Positions 1 through 12,336 of a DNA stretch of 64,000 nucleotides are shown here, piece after piece (the stretch's first letter is position 1; the number at the start of each line of letters is the position of its first letter). This stretch comes from Siphonodentalium dalli (Eukaryota > Mollusca > Scaphopoda > Gadilida > Siphonodentaliidae): positions 150,417,577 to 150,481,576 of the forward strand of contig CP136065.1 in the NCBI GenBank assembly GCA_032622095.1. The letters are read 5' to 3'. A program made the position numbers and the translations under genes. The notes beneath the pieces are model-generated. The model searched no databases. It saw only the letters and a program-made list of their open reading frames with translations, and was not told where the DNA came from.

Positions 1-675
1 GTTGCATGTATGCACATTCGTAGATCAGCAGGCTGTTTGGCAAAATACAGTAGTATATATCAAGTTTTGCTCTTTAAACTACACGCGATGTATATCGATC
101 GTGATTGTATTCATGGCGCGAGAGGTCGTTCTCGGAAGGGTGGGTCCTGGTTTTTATGTGTCTATTATAACTCTTCAATGGTTAAATTCCAATTTTTTGA
201 AAGCACGGCATTGTGATATTGTTTTAATCTTGTGATTGGGACTTGGGATTGCAACTTATGTTTTTGCCTTTATTATTGCCCAGTTGTGGCAATTATACAC
301 TAAACCCAGTTACAATTTCTTATCATTTATTCACCAACAACCCCACCCACAAGTATGGCCCCACACGTTTTGATTAATCACATACACACGTACCCGTTCA
401 CATGTCGTATCAGTTTGCAAATAAGGTCGACCATTTTGAATTTAAATGGGACTCATGGAACCTTCAGTTATAGAATCAAATCGAGAACGAATATCCACGA
501 ACCGTGCACAATGTATTTTGCTGAATAGACATGATTATTCATATTTGGTATAGGAACTCGTGGAGAGAAATTGTTGCCTAACTTGACTCATTATTGTTTA
601 GATTTAAAATGGCCGACCGCGCGACTTTGCAAATACATTTATTCTGATTGAATATTGTGAAGTGAAAACCACCGA
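1..675. other. Intergenic, no gene seen
   Basis: AT-rich sequence with only short random open frames. No splice-flanked coding block, RNA gene or clear repeat was recognised here. Confidence 0.5.
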
Positions 676-1790
676 TGTGTGTCGCGTTACGGAACACTTT
701 CTATCAGTTGATCTTGAATTTTACTATTTTTATGGCTAAATAATTTGGTTGATCCTACAGACGACACCCCTTGTCCGATCGTCACCATATTCCAAAATGA
801 TCTTCTGGATAACCAGGATGAGAGTAATCTAATTTTTCCGAATTTCGTTAAAAAACATGACCACAGGCAGCAATTTTGTATCTTACTCTTTGCATGACTG
901 AATTCTTTAGCACCTGTACAGACCACATCCCTCATCTGATAGTCACCAAACTTCATATTGATCTTCGGGGTGACCACTAGATGGGAGCTATCGAATGCTT
1001 TGAATTTCTTTGGAAAACATTGTCGCCAGCAGTCATCTTCTATTTTGGTTTTTATATACATGCATATCTCTTCATGCGGATAGCCAGTATTACTTAGGTA
1101 GTTCAACTTTCCGCATTCCTGTCATCATTTGAAATATAAAAATTTACCTGATACACATAGTCCAATGAAAATAACAAGCGTCAATAAATTAAATTTACCT
1201 ATGATCCTATTATTCCTCACTATCACATGCACCCTTCAAAAATTTTGTTTCGTCGTATCTGTTTTTAATGACCCCGATGGTAATATTGATATAGAAACAT
1301 TTGTCAAACATTTCTTTGTACAATATACAGGTATATAGTTTGTAACTAAATCTAGAAATATATAATACTAGCTGATGTACTCGACTTCGTTCGGGCTATT
1401 TAGGGATTTCTTTGTGATCGCCTCCATCTGGGCAGTGCCCGGTATATATATACAGCGTCTGGACAAACTATTGTTCAATTGGTCCAGAAACATGCCTATA
1501 TCAGCACGTTCGAGGACATGGTCCCACGTGAAATTAGACCCGTCAATATTGCTCCCGGGATCAAAGTAGTCCTACACACAAAATTTTAGTCGGATCGGTC
1601 AAGGTCCAGAAACATGCCTATGAGCGAGGTCAAGTTGACACGTTAAATACCGAATTCGAGTCAGATCGGTCGAGCAGTGTTCGAGTCTATAACACACATA
1701 TATACATGCATTCATACACACATGCATACATATATTCCAAAATGTATAATAGATAGCTACAAGAATTCTATGATAAATAGTTCACCGGCG
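676..1790. repeat. Dispersed duplication, copy 1
   Basis: This stretch is repeated with scattered differences at 3985-5330. Shared landmarks include TCAGTTGATCTTGAATTTTA-like starts, the block around CAGACGACACCCCTTGTCC, and GTCCAGAAACATGCCTAT. A third, more diverged piece lies at about 3055-3250. Copy 2 has an extra block at 4600-4960 that copy 1 lacks. No protein-coding signal is shared between copies, so it is probably a mobile or segmental repeat of unknown class. Confidence 0.75.
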
Positions 1791-2738
1791 ACCTGATGCA
1801 TGCATCTTAGTTTTCTTGTAACGGATATGATTTTTGCTCACACGAACGAATACCGTTTTCTTTCTGCATGTGTGCATTTCTGTATATACCCATTTACACT
1901 TGAATGTATGCGTGTGGATCTGCACACAGATCTACATCAATGTAAATGTACCCTTATTTTAACAAACATGGCTGGTGATGTTGCAGCTTTAAGAACATAT
2001 TAGGTCTAATTAACCGTATGTTTCATTGTGATCAGGGTCGTTTCGGCCAATTTGGCCGGTTACTTCATGTGAGTTTTTCATCTGACGTGTGTGTCGGAAT
2101 AATGATATGGAGGATTTATGTAAATGTTAGCCCAAACTACATTTCCAAGTAACGATGGTTTTGTTGTTTATTTTGAGGAATAATACCGCGTCAGATGAAT
2201 TCAGCCCAAATATGTTAACAGTTGTCGTGTAAAACATTCGGCAGTAAGTTTGCGTTATTTAGTATTTGTGGATGTCCTTTAACATGGGGAAAATAGACTA
2301 CTGCGCTTGAACGAGCATGTGAATTGTCGTTTTTAATGTATAGCAACTTTATAATCAATAACAGAGGCATTCTCTGTCAAATAAGGTCGCTCTATTTACG
2401 ATACCAATTGGGGAACTTTGTAAATTAAATTACGCGTAAACTTAACCTGCTGCAAATAGAAAAGGTGTCGGAATCGGCGTACTCGCCCCATGGGCTAACT
2501 CGCCCAATCGGCGCGTGCCAACTCGGAATAAAAGGCCAACTCGGAATAAAAGATGCATACGGGGTGTTATATGGCGTTTGGTCCGTTGTTTCTCAATGAA
2601 TATTATTGAAATTTGGTGTATATGTCCGGGCTGGGACATGGAATACAACAACGTTTGAATTGTTTTTAAATTTACAAATTTGTTGATTTTATTCATTTTG
2701 TTTTCGTTCTGAAACACACTATAAAGTGTATATGATAT
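1791..2738. other. Intergenic, no gene seen
   Basis: No supported gene. Short open frames are unconserved and AT-rich. The sequence next to the boundary (2439-2560) contains short internal repeats such as CCAACTCGGAATAAAAG, twice in tandem. Confidence 0.45.
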
Positions 2739-3040
2739 AATAACGAACACGAGACATACATAATTTATGAACTGTTAACAAAAGATATCAAATTCAATAC
2801 ATGACAAAGATGACTCAGTGGAGTTTATAAAGTGAACATAAAAACATTGAGGTAAGAATCTGTTTAAGGAATTCAACTTTATTTAATGATAATAAACACA
2901 TAAATTAAAATAACAAACATGAGACATACATGATTTATAAACTGTTAACAACAGATATCAAACTCAATACATGACAAAGATGACTCAGTGAAGTTTATAA
3001 AGTGAACATAAAAATATTAAGGTAAAAATCTTTTTAAGCA
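2739..3040 (+). repeat. Direct repeat pair, about 130 bp each
   Basis: A segment starting ATAACAAACACGAGACATAC at about 2739 recurs at about 2910 with a few substitutions and continues through ACAAAGATGACTCAGTG. The two copies are 171 bp apart. This looks like a local tandem duplication. Confidence 0.75.
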
Positions 3041-3984
3041 TTACTAAACCGTTTAGCACAGTCCACTTCACTCATCCGATCATCACTAAACTTCATATTT
3101 ATCTTGATATTGATCTATCAGATGAGAGCTATCAAATATTTTTTTAATTTTATAGGAAAAAATGGTCGCCAGCGGCCATATTGCATTTACGTTATATGTT
3201 ATCGCGTCATGTCGATATCTAGTATTACTTAGAAATTTCACCTTTCCAGATTCATAATTGCTCCATTGACTGTAACAGATGGAATTATTCCCCTCTTCGG
3301 ATAGAGTGTCACTGAAACTTTATTTTGTCAGACTGTCTGTATAGTCACTGATTATATATGGCAATAATCTGTAATAAGATGTAGCACTATTTTATTTTAT
3401 ATTTACATGCAGTGCTGTTTTTATACAACAATTCTAATCCCTCCTAGATCATCATGTGATCGACCATACATCGCGCGAGGACCTGGTTGAATTAAGGGGG
3501 GTTTTTATGGATAACTTCTGTCCTCAAGCTAGATTATACTTATGACATTTAATGGCATGTTTCTAACATGGAGGGTTAGATATGCGTGAGACACCACCAC
3601 TCTTCAATTCACACCAAGTTATCAGCTGTCATATTCGGATATTAGAACCCATAGCCATGATATATGGTTTATTTTGTGTATACTAGTAATATTGTTATTT
3701 TCAGTACCTTTATATACCAGTACTGTGTATAACAATGCATATACATTAATCCATGTATACATGTATATTGATTCAACGGATTCAGTGGTTTTGTCCATCA
3801 GTCTATCAAATTTGCGGGGAAAACATGGCCACAAGCAGTACACCCTGTTAAATTTTGAATTTGAATCAATTGGCGCACCCTGCAGCCAGCTTTTATTGGA
3901 GAACTTTTTCTCATGTGGATAGTTTGGGTCACCGCTAGATGTGAGCCATGTTTTGTTCTCAAGCTGTCCTTGTGAAGACATCAC
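3041..3984. other. Intergenic with degraded repeat pieces
   Basis: The part at 3055-3250 is a diverged relative of 900-1120 (same order of short matches around CATCACTAAACTTCATATT). The rest shows nothing recognisable as a gene. Confidence 0.45.
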
Positions 3985-5330
3985 TGCCAGCGGTGATCTT
4001 GAATTTTACTATTTTTATGGCTAAATAATTTGGTTGATCCTACAGACGACACCCCTTGTCCGATCGTCGCCAGATTCCACAATGATCTTCTGGATAACCA
4101 GGGGGAGAGTAATCTAATTTTCCCGAATTTCGTTAAAAAACATTACCACAGGCAGCAATTTGGTATCTTACTGTTTGATCCTCTTTTGCGTGACTGAATT
4201 GTTTAGCAACTGTACAGTCATATCCCTCATCTGATAGTCACCACACTTTATATTGATCTTCGGGCTGACAACTAGATGGGAGCTATCGAATGCTTTGAAT
4301 TTTTTTGGAAAACATTGTCGCCAGCAGTCATCTTCTATTTTGGTTTTTATATACATGTATATCTCTTCATTCGGATAGCCAGTATTACGTAGGTACTTCA
4401 ACTTTCCGCATTCCTGTCATCATTTGAAATATAAAAATTTACCTGATACCATGCACCCTTCAAAATTTGTTTCGTCGTATCTATTTTAATGACCCGTATG
4501 GTAATATTGATACAGATATATTTGTCAAACATTTCTTTGTACAATATACAGGTATTTAGTTTGGAACTAAATCTAGAAATATATAATAGTAGCTGGTGGA
4601 CCCTACTTCGTCCGGGATGTTCCCCTCTGATTTTCGGAGAATTGCGCGATTTAACCTTGAAATGACCATTTTAAAGGTGAACGTCATGTCGGGTCACGAT
4701 TTGACCCGCCCAAAACACTCCCCGGACAAAAGTCACGACAATAGTACCCGTCGAAATCCGCCCGGCTTTACCCGATTTGACAACTTTGAATGTCAAGATC
4801 AGGTCAGGGTCATAATTTGACCCACCCGAAACACTCCTGGGACAAAAGTAACAGTAGGTATTATATTTCGTTGAAATACTTCGTTTTACCAGATTTGACC
4901 TTGAATTGATCTTTTTGAATGTCAAAGTCAGGTCGGGATCAAGATTTGACCCGTCCAAATAGTCCAGAAACATGCCTACATCAGCACGTTCGAGAACATG
5001 GTCCCACGTGAAATTGGACCCGTCAATATTGCTCCCGGGATCGAAGTAGTCCTACACACAAATTTTTAGTCGGATCGGTCAAGGTCCAGAAACATGCCTA
5101 TGAACGAGGTCAAGTTGACACGTTAAATACCAAATCCGAGTCGGATCAGTCGAGCAGTGTTAGAGTCTATAACACATACACACATGCATTCATGCATACA
5201 CACATACATACAGACAGGTGTTCCAAAATGTATAATCGATAGCTACAACAATTCTATGGTAGATAGTTCACGGCCGACCTGATGCATGCATCTTAGTTTT
5301 CTTGTAACAAACTGGTATAGAAAATATAAT
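3985..5330. repeat. Dispersed duplication, copy 2
   Basis: Second copy of the repeat at 676-1790. It carries an additional 4600-4960 block with an internally repeated pattern around GGGTCACGATTTGACCCG and GACCCACCCGAAACACTCC, so copy 1 lost it or copy 2 gained it. Confidence 0.7.
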
Positions 5331-8300
5331 AAACACAACAGTCAACTGTTCGGAGTAGTGTACGGGTTTTCTCCTCTCTTGAGATTTGAGGATTACTTTC
5401 ACTCGGCTATCGCCTCGTCAAAATAATCATTCGCATCAAGCTCACTCAGGATAAAAACCGGATGCTACTCAGAACAGTTAACTATTATCTATCGGTCTGC
5501 TGAGTCGTTATTTCGTGAGAGAATCCAGATTCAGAATCCGAAACCGATTACGGGGCGGGGCTAAATCGAGATTACACGGATTCTAGGTCAGATTTTGAAA
5601 TTTACGTGGTCTCCGATACTATGTTTAATGTTCTCCCAGCGTCAAACATGGCTCATGTATTTGACACAAGTATCATTTGTATTTATAAAGTTCATGTTTG
5701 TTGTGAAAGTCATGCTTTTCTTCTATATGTATATATACATGGCACCTAATTATCTGCCAATCCGACTTAATCGCATCTTCTTTTTTTTCAAGTTAAAGTG
5801 TGTTTATTGATGGGGGTCAAGAGGGCAATCATTTCTAACAGCTCTAGGTCTCCTGAATCAAATTCCGAAGACGTTGTGGAGAACACACGAAACTTGTCAG
5901 TTGTACAGGGACGTGGTGACAGGGGTTGGCTGGGGTGTCTCGATCCCACCCCCGGAACTTTGGTACAATTTTCTTAGCTGTACAGTAATTCATACGTGAG
6001 GCAAATGAGGATTCTTTTGACTAACTGTTCCAAATAATAATAATAATAATGGTACGTACAAGCCAGCAAACGCAACAAACAAACCCGATTTTAAATAAAT
6101 ACATATACAAACTTATGACTAATTCGGGGGAGGGGGTGACCGGTGATCTGCATATATGTTCAACTTGTTTTGGTAGTCATGTTGCTTTGCCATTACTAAT
6201 TATTTATTTTTAAGTGTAATAACATATGGGAGAGGGGATACCCTTAAGTGAGTCAGCACTTGTCCTCCAATGCCATTGTCTGTATAAACAAATGTATGTG
6301 TTATATATCATGTGTTATCTAAATTTGACAAATATTTGAAATAGATATGTTTCAACTAAACTTTGGTACACTTCCAGCAGTTTTTAAATTAATTTGACAC
6401 CATAATTATATAAGTTGGAATTGTTCTCATTGTTTGATTTTTTCAACCAGTGAAAGTTGGTAATTTTCCAATCTTAGGGTGTGTCAGGTTGGATATTTCC
6501 AATGGGGGTGCAAATGGAATTCTGCGAACCTGTGAGATTGATGTTTAGTTGGGGGTGGGGTGCAGCTGGCAGGAAATTTTAGGAAACCTCTAGCCACGTC
6601 CCTAGAACTTGTACGTGTGGGTACTTAATCAATAAATTGACTGACATTTCCACTATATTATAGTCCTGAGATCCTAGAATTAGCTACACGCTTGTGCGAT
6701 TGGGAGATGCACAAGACCACAACATTAGCTTCATGGGCAAAGCTTTATTTTCCAACTAATGTACAGCACGTTGGCCAATAAATGCCTGTGTTTCCACACT
6801 ATACTGACACTTTTGTGCAAAACTACTGCATTTAACGAAACAAAACATTTGAAATATGAAATTGCTATAAGACTAGATAGTACATACGTGTATCTGATAA
6901 TCCATCGATATAATATAATCCTATACTATTTCTTGAATAAGAAGGAACATATAATAACGATCAAAGCAGAAGACATATCCATGCAGGTTCACGTGAATTC
7001 GGTCAATGGTGACGTATCCGCCGAATTTGAAATCGAAATGCGTTCGGCCGATATTTTATGGATGGAATTATGAAATTAGCATGACGAAAGTTACAATGAT
7101 ATTGACAATGATTTGCTTCAAGTTCGCCATCAACAGAAGTGCCCCCCAGCGTTACTATCAATAACATTATTATTTGGCTAATTTCAGTAATATTCTCCCA
7201 GTTTATACTCGATAAAACAAATTTGTCTCCGCATTTAAAATTCTTTGATTTTGATCGTTTATATTCTGCAATAATTTGTACACAAGGGACGGATTCTTAT
7301 GTTTTATTGTGTTTTTAAACTCCAAGGTGGCGAAATATCGGTTTGTTTACATTATGAACGTTTGAGTCCGTAATCGGAATCAGAATCTGGATTACGACGA
7401 AATAACGATTGGTTACGATTACGCAATCGCCGATTGTACGATTACGGTCTGTTCGTTTACTGATTCTGGTCTGTTCGTTTACCGAACCAACTCGTACGGG
7501 GACTAATCCGTAATCTGAATCCAGATTATCCCACCAAATAACGACTCAGCTGCGAACCGGAATACGATTGATATTTTGACGTAAACATTTGATGGAAATA
7601 TATAGACAATAGTTAACTGTTCTGAGTAGCGTACGTTTTTCTCTTTGAGTGAGATACGGAGGATAATGTTTACGAGGCGCTAGCCCAGTAAATAGACGAA
7701 ACCAATAGTCAGAAATTGTAAATCCCTCAAGATCATATTATTAGGCATATATATAAATTATAATATAAAATATATTGGTTTCATGAATGCACCACCTCAG
7801 AATTCCGTTAAAGGTACTCAATCCGAATTAACGCTCGCAAATTACTATTTCCTTGGCTTCGGGGGTAAACAATATTTGATTCGAGTCGAGGGACCCACCC
7901 ATCACAGCTCAGAGTAATCAGATATCGATGTTTGAAATCTATTATTTAAATTTTAAGTGGCACAATAGACAGTCAACGAGAAGAATTTCATTGACCAAAT
8001 TGCGTGTAAAGATGGATAACTCTAAAATCAAGTGGCTTTTTGTGTCAGATATTTGACAAACCGGCAAAATTTCGTTCAACAAAATGTTGACATATAAACA
8101 GGTTATGTGCAATTTTATACTATAGTTGATTGTGCTGTTCATTATTTTTGGGCAATTGTTAGATTCTGATAACTGAAGCGGCATTTCACAAAATGTTGTT
8201 GTTGTTGGAATGTGATGATATGGGGACCCTCTGATCGGATTGAGTACCTTTAAAACAACTAATCCTTCAAATTAATTATTACAAAAACTACGGCTTATTA

Positions 8301-8880
8301 CTGCAGTTTTCTCATTCACCACACAAGAAAGCCTCTAAATGCGGGCCAAAAATCTACTAATCGGATTAAATACACGCCCGATACTTCGCAATGCGACCAC
8401 ACGTCATCAGGAAATTTAGCTGTTATATTATGCATTGTGTTCCCGCAATAAAATCTTCAAGAGTGGTCCAGCCATTGTTCATATCTAAACATCGAAAGCA
8501 ATTAACGCGGTCATAAAAGTTACATACTGTACTGCAACCATGAGATATCCACGAAGATACATCGGCGAAAACCCGAAATGTGTTTTCCTGCGAGATATCC
8601 CCATCGCTATATAGCTCCATTGACACGGCCAGGTCAGCCTTACTACAATTTCATAAAAATAACTCGCATCGCGTGAAACCCGAAATGTGTTGTCCTGCCA
8701 GATATCCCAATCGCCCCATTGGCACGGCCAGATCAGCGTATGAGTAAACACCCATAGTATAGGGCGTAATAATCATAGCATCTCACGAGAGGAGAAAACC
8801 CGTATGCTACTCAGAACAGTTGACCGTTTTTATTTATTATAGTTTCTATACCAGTTTGTTATGACCCAGGTCACAATCGG
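5305..8880. repeat. Cluster of inverted and direct repeat ends
   Basis: Sequence at 5305-5390 (AACTGGTATAGAAAATATAA onward through GGGTTTTCTCC) recurs inverted at 8785-8870. A related direct copy of the AACTGTTC-GAGTAG-GTACG block is at 7610-7690. A block around AGATTCAGAATCCGA at 5525 is inverted at 7365-7520. This suggests nested terminal inverted repeats of old DNA transposons. No transposase coding was seen between them. (TAA)n lies near 6037-6050. Confidence 0.5.
7812..8249. mobile_element. TTAA-flanked MITE, family 1, copy 1
   Basis: Starts AGGTACTCAATCCGA and ends with the inverted TCGGATTGAGTACCT. TTAA sits immediately outside both ends (7808-7811 and 8250-8253). It is 438 bp with no coding capacity. 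Four further copies are in this window. TTAA target sites are typical of piggyBac-type transposition, so mobilisation by a piggyBac-like transposase is inferred. Confidence 0.85.
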
Positions 8881-9079
8881 TAGACCTAATGGATGATAAC
8901 AATAGAAACACAACTAGATACTGGGGTTGCAGCACTAGCGAGTTCTGTAAAGGTAAACACCATGATAGATCAACGTTTTGAGAATTTCGTGAAAAAAAAA
9001 ACAAAGCTCGAAAATGGAAAAACACACAAAAGAAGTAGAACATAATGTGAACAAATTAGAAACAAACACATCCAAATTA
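8250..9079. other. Intergenic, no gene seen
   Basis: Contains a short internal duplication (CCCGAAATGTGTT...CCTGC...GAGATATCCC at about 8571-8600 and 8680-8710) and the inverted repeat end at 8785-8870. No gene is supported. Confidence 0.4.
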
Positions 9080-9234
9080 GACAAATGATTAATAAAATGC
9101 GAAACTTCAGAATGCTCTCAAAGCTTTTCAAAGATATTCCCAAAAGTGGTTGTTCGGCCCAGTGTGAGAAAATTTGGAAATCTGAACAAGAAAATCGCAA
9201 AATCCTGGCATCTAGACTAGCCTCAAGCCTTCCT

Positions 9235-9640
9235 AGAGTTGGAAATTTCAAACCTGACACCCCCACTTAAGTTGGAAAATTTCCAGCTGATGACAATTCC
9301 AATGACAATGTTGACCAAATGTAGGACAATGATGTTTTCTTAAATTAACTAGCAGTTTTTGACTGGCCACGGGGCAGGGACCAGGACACAAACGTTCCAA
9401 GTGTTGGAAATTTCCAACCTGACAACTAAGGTTGGAACATTTCCAACTGATATATTTTCAGTCCAATTTTTGTTACCAAAAGTTGGAAAATATGCAAATA
9501 TTGGTCCAAAAACAATAAATTCCCCCAATACATTGTTTGAAAATCAAACTACAAGAACATTTTGAACCTATTGTTGGTGTGAAATTTCCAACTAATGTTG
9601 TGTCAGGTATGAAATTTCCAACTGTTGAACATTTTGGACA
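9235..9640. repeat. Degenerate palindromic minisatellite
   Basis: The self-complementary unit GTTGGAAATTTCCAAC, often followed by TGACA or preceded by TGTCAGG, recurs irregularly at about 9238, 9270, 9403, 9430, 9590 and 9615. A single relative is near 6475. Function unknown; could be subterminal motifs of a lost transposon. Confidence 0.6.
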
Positions 9641-9810
9641 AAGTTGGGGGGGGGGGAGGGTGGGACACAACCAAACCCCCCTGTCGTCATGTCCCTGGTC
9701 AAGGACCACATTGTGACGTGTTTATAAATTACCAAAGTTAAGGGTGTACTAATTGTCAAACTGACTCGTTCCCGTGAATAAATTAATAAATGATGATAAT
9801 ACGTTCTTAA

Positions 9811-10233
9811 AGGAACATTTAATTTTCGAGTCACCGATTATATTTTTTATAGTGCCTTGATATACGATTTTAATAACAATCTTTGACATAAAATATGATT
9901 AAAATACTAAAATTCATCATAATTTGGAACGTAGGTGTCTCATAAGGTGCCCATAGAGTAAAAGAAAATAGATGAAATCATAGAAACATTTCCCCCGTTT
10001 CGCTCCCAGAATGCAACATAATTCATCTAAGATAGAGAGTTATTCTCCTTCCATTGAAAATAATATACTTTGCAGTAGAGTGCAGATGAAACTTAAGCAA
10101 ACTACATTTTCACAGTTTGTTACACCGGATAAGTTGATAATACATTGTCTTGGAGCTTCCTCTTTCAAATGGTATATAATATGGCATATATTTTATATAA
10201 TGTGATCTGGGGGTTCGAAAATTAAGATGGCCT
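9811..10233. mobile_element. TTAA-flanked MITE, family 2
   Basis: TTAA at 9807-9810 and 10234-10237 flank a 423-bp segment. Its left end reads AGGAACATTTAATTTTCGAG and its right end reads the approximate complement, GAAAATTAAGATGGCCT. The left end matches 42646 onward and a partial copy at 11583. No transposase is encoded. Confidence 0.75.
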
Positions 10234-10618
10234 TTAAAGCTATATATCACCAACCATTTCAACTGAAATATCGCGCAAGGATACCGAATGACGCAAAAAA
10301 TTATCTCATAGCGCAGTGCTGAGAGTAGGATAACATCTTGGGAGTATGATAACATGTTCGGTCTTCTGGGAGTGGGGATATGATTTATATTTTGACGTAA
10401 AAAGTATATGAAAATATAATAAAATAACTGTATTTATTTTACAACAAGATAAATAGACTGCTGCACATGAACATTTACATGTATTCTCACTTATTATAAA
10501 ATTTAACATTTCGATACCTCGAACAAAAAATAAAACAATATCAATTATCCATTTCTCTGTAAATTGTTTTTTTTTCAGGACGATAAGAATATTACGTAGA
10601 TTCAATAATAACAACGTC

Positions 10619-11044
10619 ATGAACAGATCTTCTTTCTGTGCGGTACTGAGTTTGTTGATCACCTTGTTGGCAGTGACCACGGTATACGCAGAAACTGTGG
10701 ACTACAGAACACGAGACAGACATCAATCAAAACTGTTATCCCTGGCGAAGAAATGGAAGTCTTTGTATTGGGGTCCTGTCGTGAGAAGTCACATGCATTG
10801 GGAAGGAGTGGATCCAGAAAATCACGACGACAGCACAACTAAACTACCAAATGCGAACATGAACCACTCTTCACCCCACTCCTCGATCTCGAAGCAATAC
10901 GACCCGTCGCTGCCTGTATGGGGTCGAAGCCCACTGGACAAGGCCGACAAGAAGCAGTTGCTTGAAGATTTAATTGATATATTTAGATTTGGTAACACAA
11001 TACGGCGTAATTTACATAATACGAAATTTATTAGAATTGGCTAA
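10619..11044 (+). CDS. Small secreted protein, possible peptide precursor
   Basis: A 141-residue frame starts at an ATG shortly after a strong splice-acceptor-like tract (TTTTTTTTTCAG ending at about 10578), so the start codon probably lies in exon 2. The first 24 residues form a good signal peptide (a hydrophobic LLITLLAVTTVYA core), which implies secretion. The rest is polar with scattered basic sites. KK at about residues 112-113 and RR about 20 residues later precede the last peptide, NLHNTKFIRIG, which ends in glycine at the stop codon. A dibasic site followed by a short peptide with C-terminal Gly is the layout of an amidated neuropeptide. No family was recognised, so the peptide-hormone role is inference. 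It could equally be another short secreted protein. Confidence 0.5.
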   Translation: MNRSSFCAVLSLLITLLAVTTVYAETVDYRTRDRHQSKLLSLAKKWKSLYWGPVVRSHMHWEGVDPENHDDSTTKLPNANMNHSSPHSSISKQYDPSLPVWGRSPLDKADKKQLLEDLIDIFRFGNTIRRNLHNTKFIRIG

Positions 11045-11301
11045 GAAGTGAGGTTAGCCAGGGTAGAAAGTGCATGTGTGTACTCGCCCGAAAAATGGTC
11101 GTGGCATACGCTCGTCTTGTACCTGCGAAGGGGCTGTCTGTATATATGCATGTGGCATGTGTATTTTCTTCCAGAGAATGGGATGTAGGCAACCTTAATT
11201 TGTACAATATTAACGCCCCACTGTAAATGTAATATGCATGGATTGTTACAATGCACAAATTAAAATGCATGAAAATAACAGAAAATGTATTTAGAGGTTA
11301 A

Positions 11302-11439
11302 TTAGTACTTGGTTAGTTGGATATCGGCCGATATATCAGCCCGAGGTAACTTCTAATACATATACCGAAGGACGAAGGCTGGTAAAAAGTTACCGACGGC
11401 TGATATGACTCGGGCGATATCCAACTAACCAAGTACTAA
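11302..11439. repeat. Foldback inverted repeat
   Basis: Left arm TTAGTACTTGGTTAGTTGGA (from 11303) pairs with TCCAACTAACCAAGTACTAA ending at 11439, and matching continues inward through the ATATCGGCC/CGGGCGATAT region. About 45-nt arms with a spacer. Similar CCAACCAAGTA sequence ends another foldback at about 34920. Confidence 0.75.
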
Positions 11440-11582
11440 CATTGTTATTATTTAGATAAACTAGTATGTTAATAATAACTTGATACCAGAACCAGCCATT
11501 CCAATGCCAGTTCATCGGCGTAAACATAAGGTTGAATGGGCAGCAGGTAGAATGTAAACGAAATCAGTAAATTTACACCTTG

Positions 11583-11756
11583 AAGGCTCATTTAATTTTC
11601 TTATGTCACCGATATTTGCGTTATAGTGCCTTGATATACGCTTTTAATAGCAGTCTATGACATAACATGTGATTAAAATTAAATAATTCATAATCATTTG
11701 GAACGTCTGTGCCTCAGAAGGTGCCCACAGAGTAATTAGAAAATAACTGAAATAAT
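11583..11756. mobile_element. Partial MITE, family 2
   Basis: Diverged match to the left 175 bp of the MITE at 9811-10233 (shared TTTAATTTTC, GTGCCTTGATATACG, GGTGCCCA-AGAGTAA blocks). It runs straight into the 60-bp satellite at 11757, and no right end was found. Confidence 0.65.
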
Positions 11757-11876
11757 CGAATGGCTCGTTTTATCGGACTATATATCACCATGATCATTGT
11801 TACTGCATGCGTCCCCCGAATGGCTCGTTTTATCGGACTATATATCACCATGGTCATTGTTACTATACATGCCCCC
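11757..11876 (+). repeat. 60-bp satellite, left remnant (2 units)
   Basis: Two units of the array that resumes at 26693, each containing GGCTCGTTTTATCGGACTAT and ATCACCATGRTCATTGTTAC. The Polinton interrupts the array here. Confidence 0.9.
11872..11876. repeat. Polinton target-site duplication, left
   Basis: CCCCC directly before the AGTAGTATTGG terminus. It is matched by CCCCC directly after the right terminus, at 26688-26692. A 5-6 bp duplication is usual for Polintons. The C run makes the exact length uncertain by one base. Confidence 0.7.
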
Positions 11877-12272
11877 AGTAGTATTGGCCGTCACTCTGGC
11901 CCACCCCTCGCTCAGCGTGAGTCTGGCCCATGGGGTGGGGTAGAGTGGCAGCCAGCGAGGGGTGTACCAGAGTGGCAGGTTCCCAGGGTAGGATTCATCG
12001 GTCCAGAGGCTGTGTTAGATTCCGAAGAGTAAGGTGAGCGCTTCGAAGGGATTTTTGACAGAAAAGAGCATAATTTACGAATGTATCGATTTTTTCTCGG
12101 ATTCTAATGGCAGTGTGGTAAGCGAAGTGCGCTCCCCTTCGCTGGACTAACTGAACTTAGAATAATACCGAGAAACATCGAGACATTAGTAAATTGTGCT
12201 ACTTTACCAGTGCATTTTTAACAAAAGCGAAAGTCTTCGAATAAATTCGAAGACGATAGCGCTGTGAAAATG
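11877..12272 (+). repeat. Left terminal inverted repeat, about 396 bp
   Basis: Pairs with 26115-26687 inverted. It contains subterminal GTCACTCTGGCCCA-type motifs, an internal pair of facing ATCGATTTTTTCTCGG / CCGAGAAACATCGA blocks, and a perfect-ended palindrome GTCTTCGAATAAATTCGAAG(AC) at 12233-12254. The right copy is longer by about 180 bp because of extra subterminal motif copies. Confidence 0.9.
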
Positions 12273-12279
12273 TGCATGT

Positions 12280-12336
12280 AAAAGTCATCTGATAGCAGGT
12301 TTTGGGTGGCCCTGGAAAGGGCCGTTTTACGTTAGA
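12280..12336 (-). terminator. Histone-type 3' stem-loop after accessory gene A
   Basis: On the minus strand GGCCCT-TTCC-AGGGCC occupies 12323-12308, 13 nt after the stop codon, with 5' flank AAAAC and 3' flank ACCCAAA. This matches the replication-dependent histone mRNA stem-loop (6-bp stem, 4-nt loop, ACCCA flank). The loop differs by one base from the other three copies, and the 15-nt downstream element is degenerate here, consistent with decay of the gene. Confidence 0.8.

Noticed and set aside
687-1106. 139-codon minus-strand frame, with a shorter relative at 4168-4401
   Set aside because: The similarity reflects the DNA duplication. The second copy is interrupted, and no domain or splice context was recognised.
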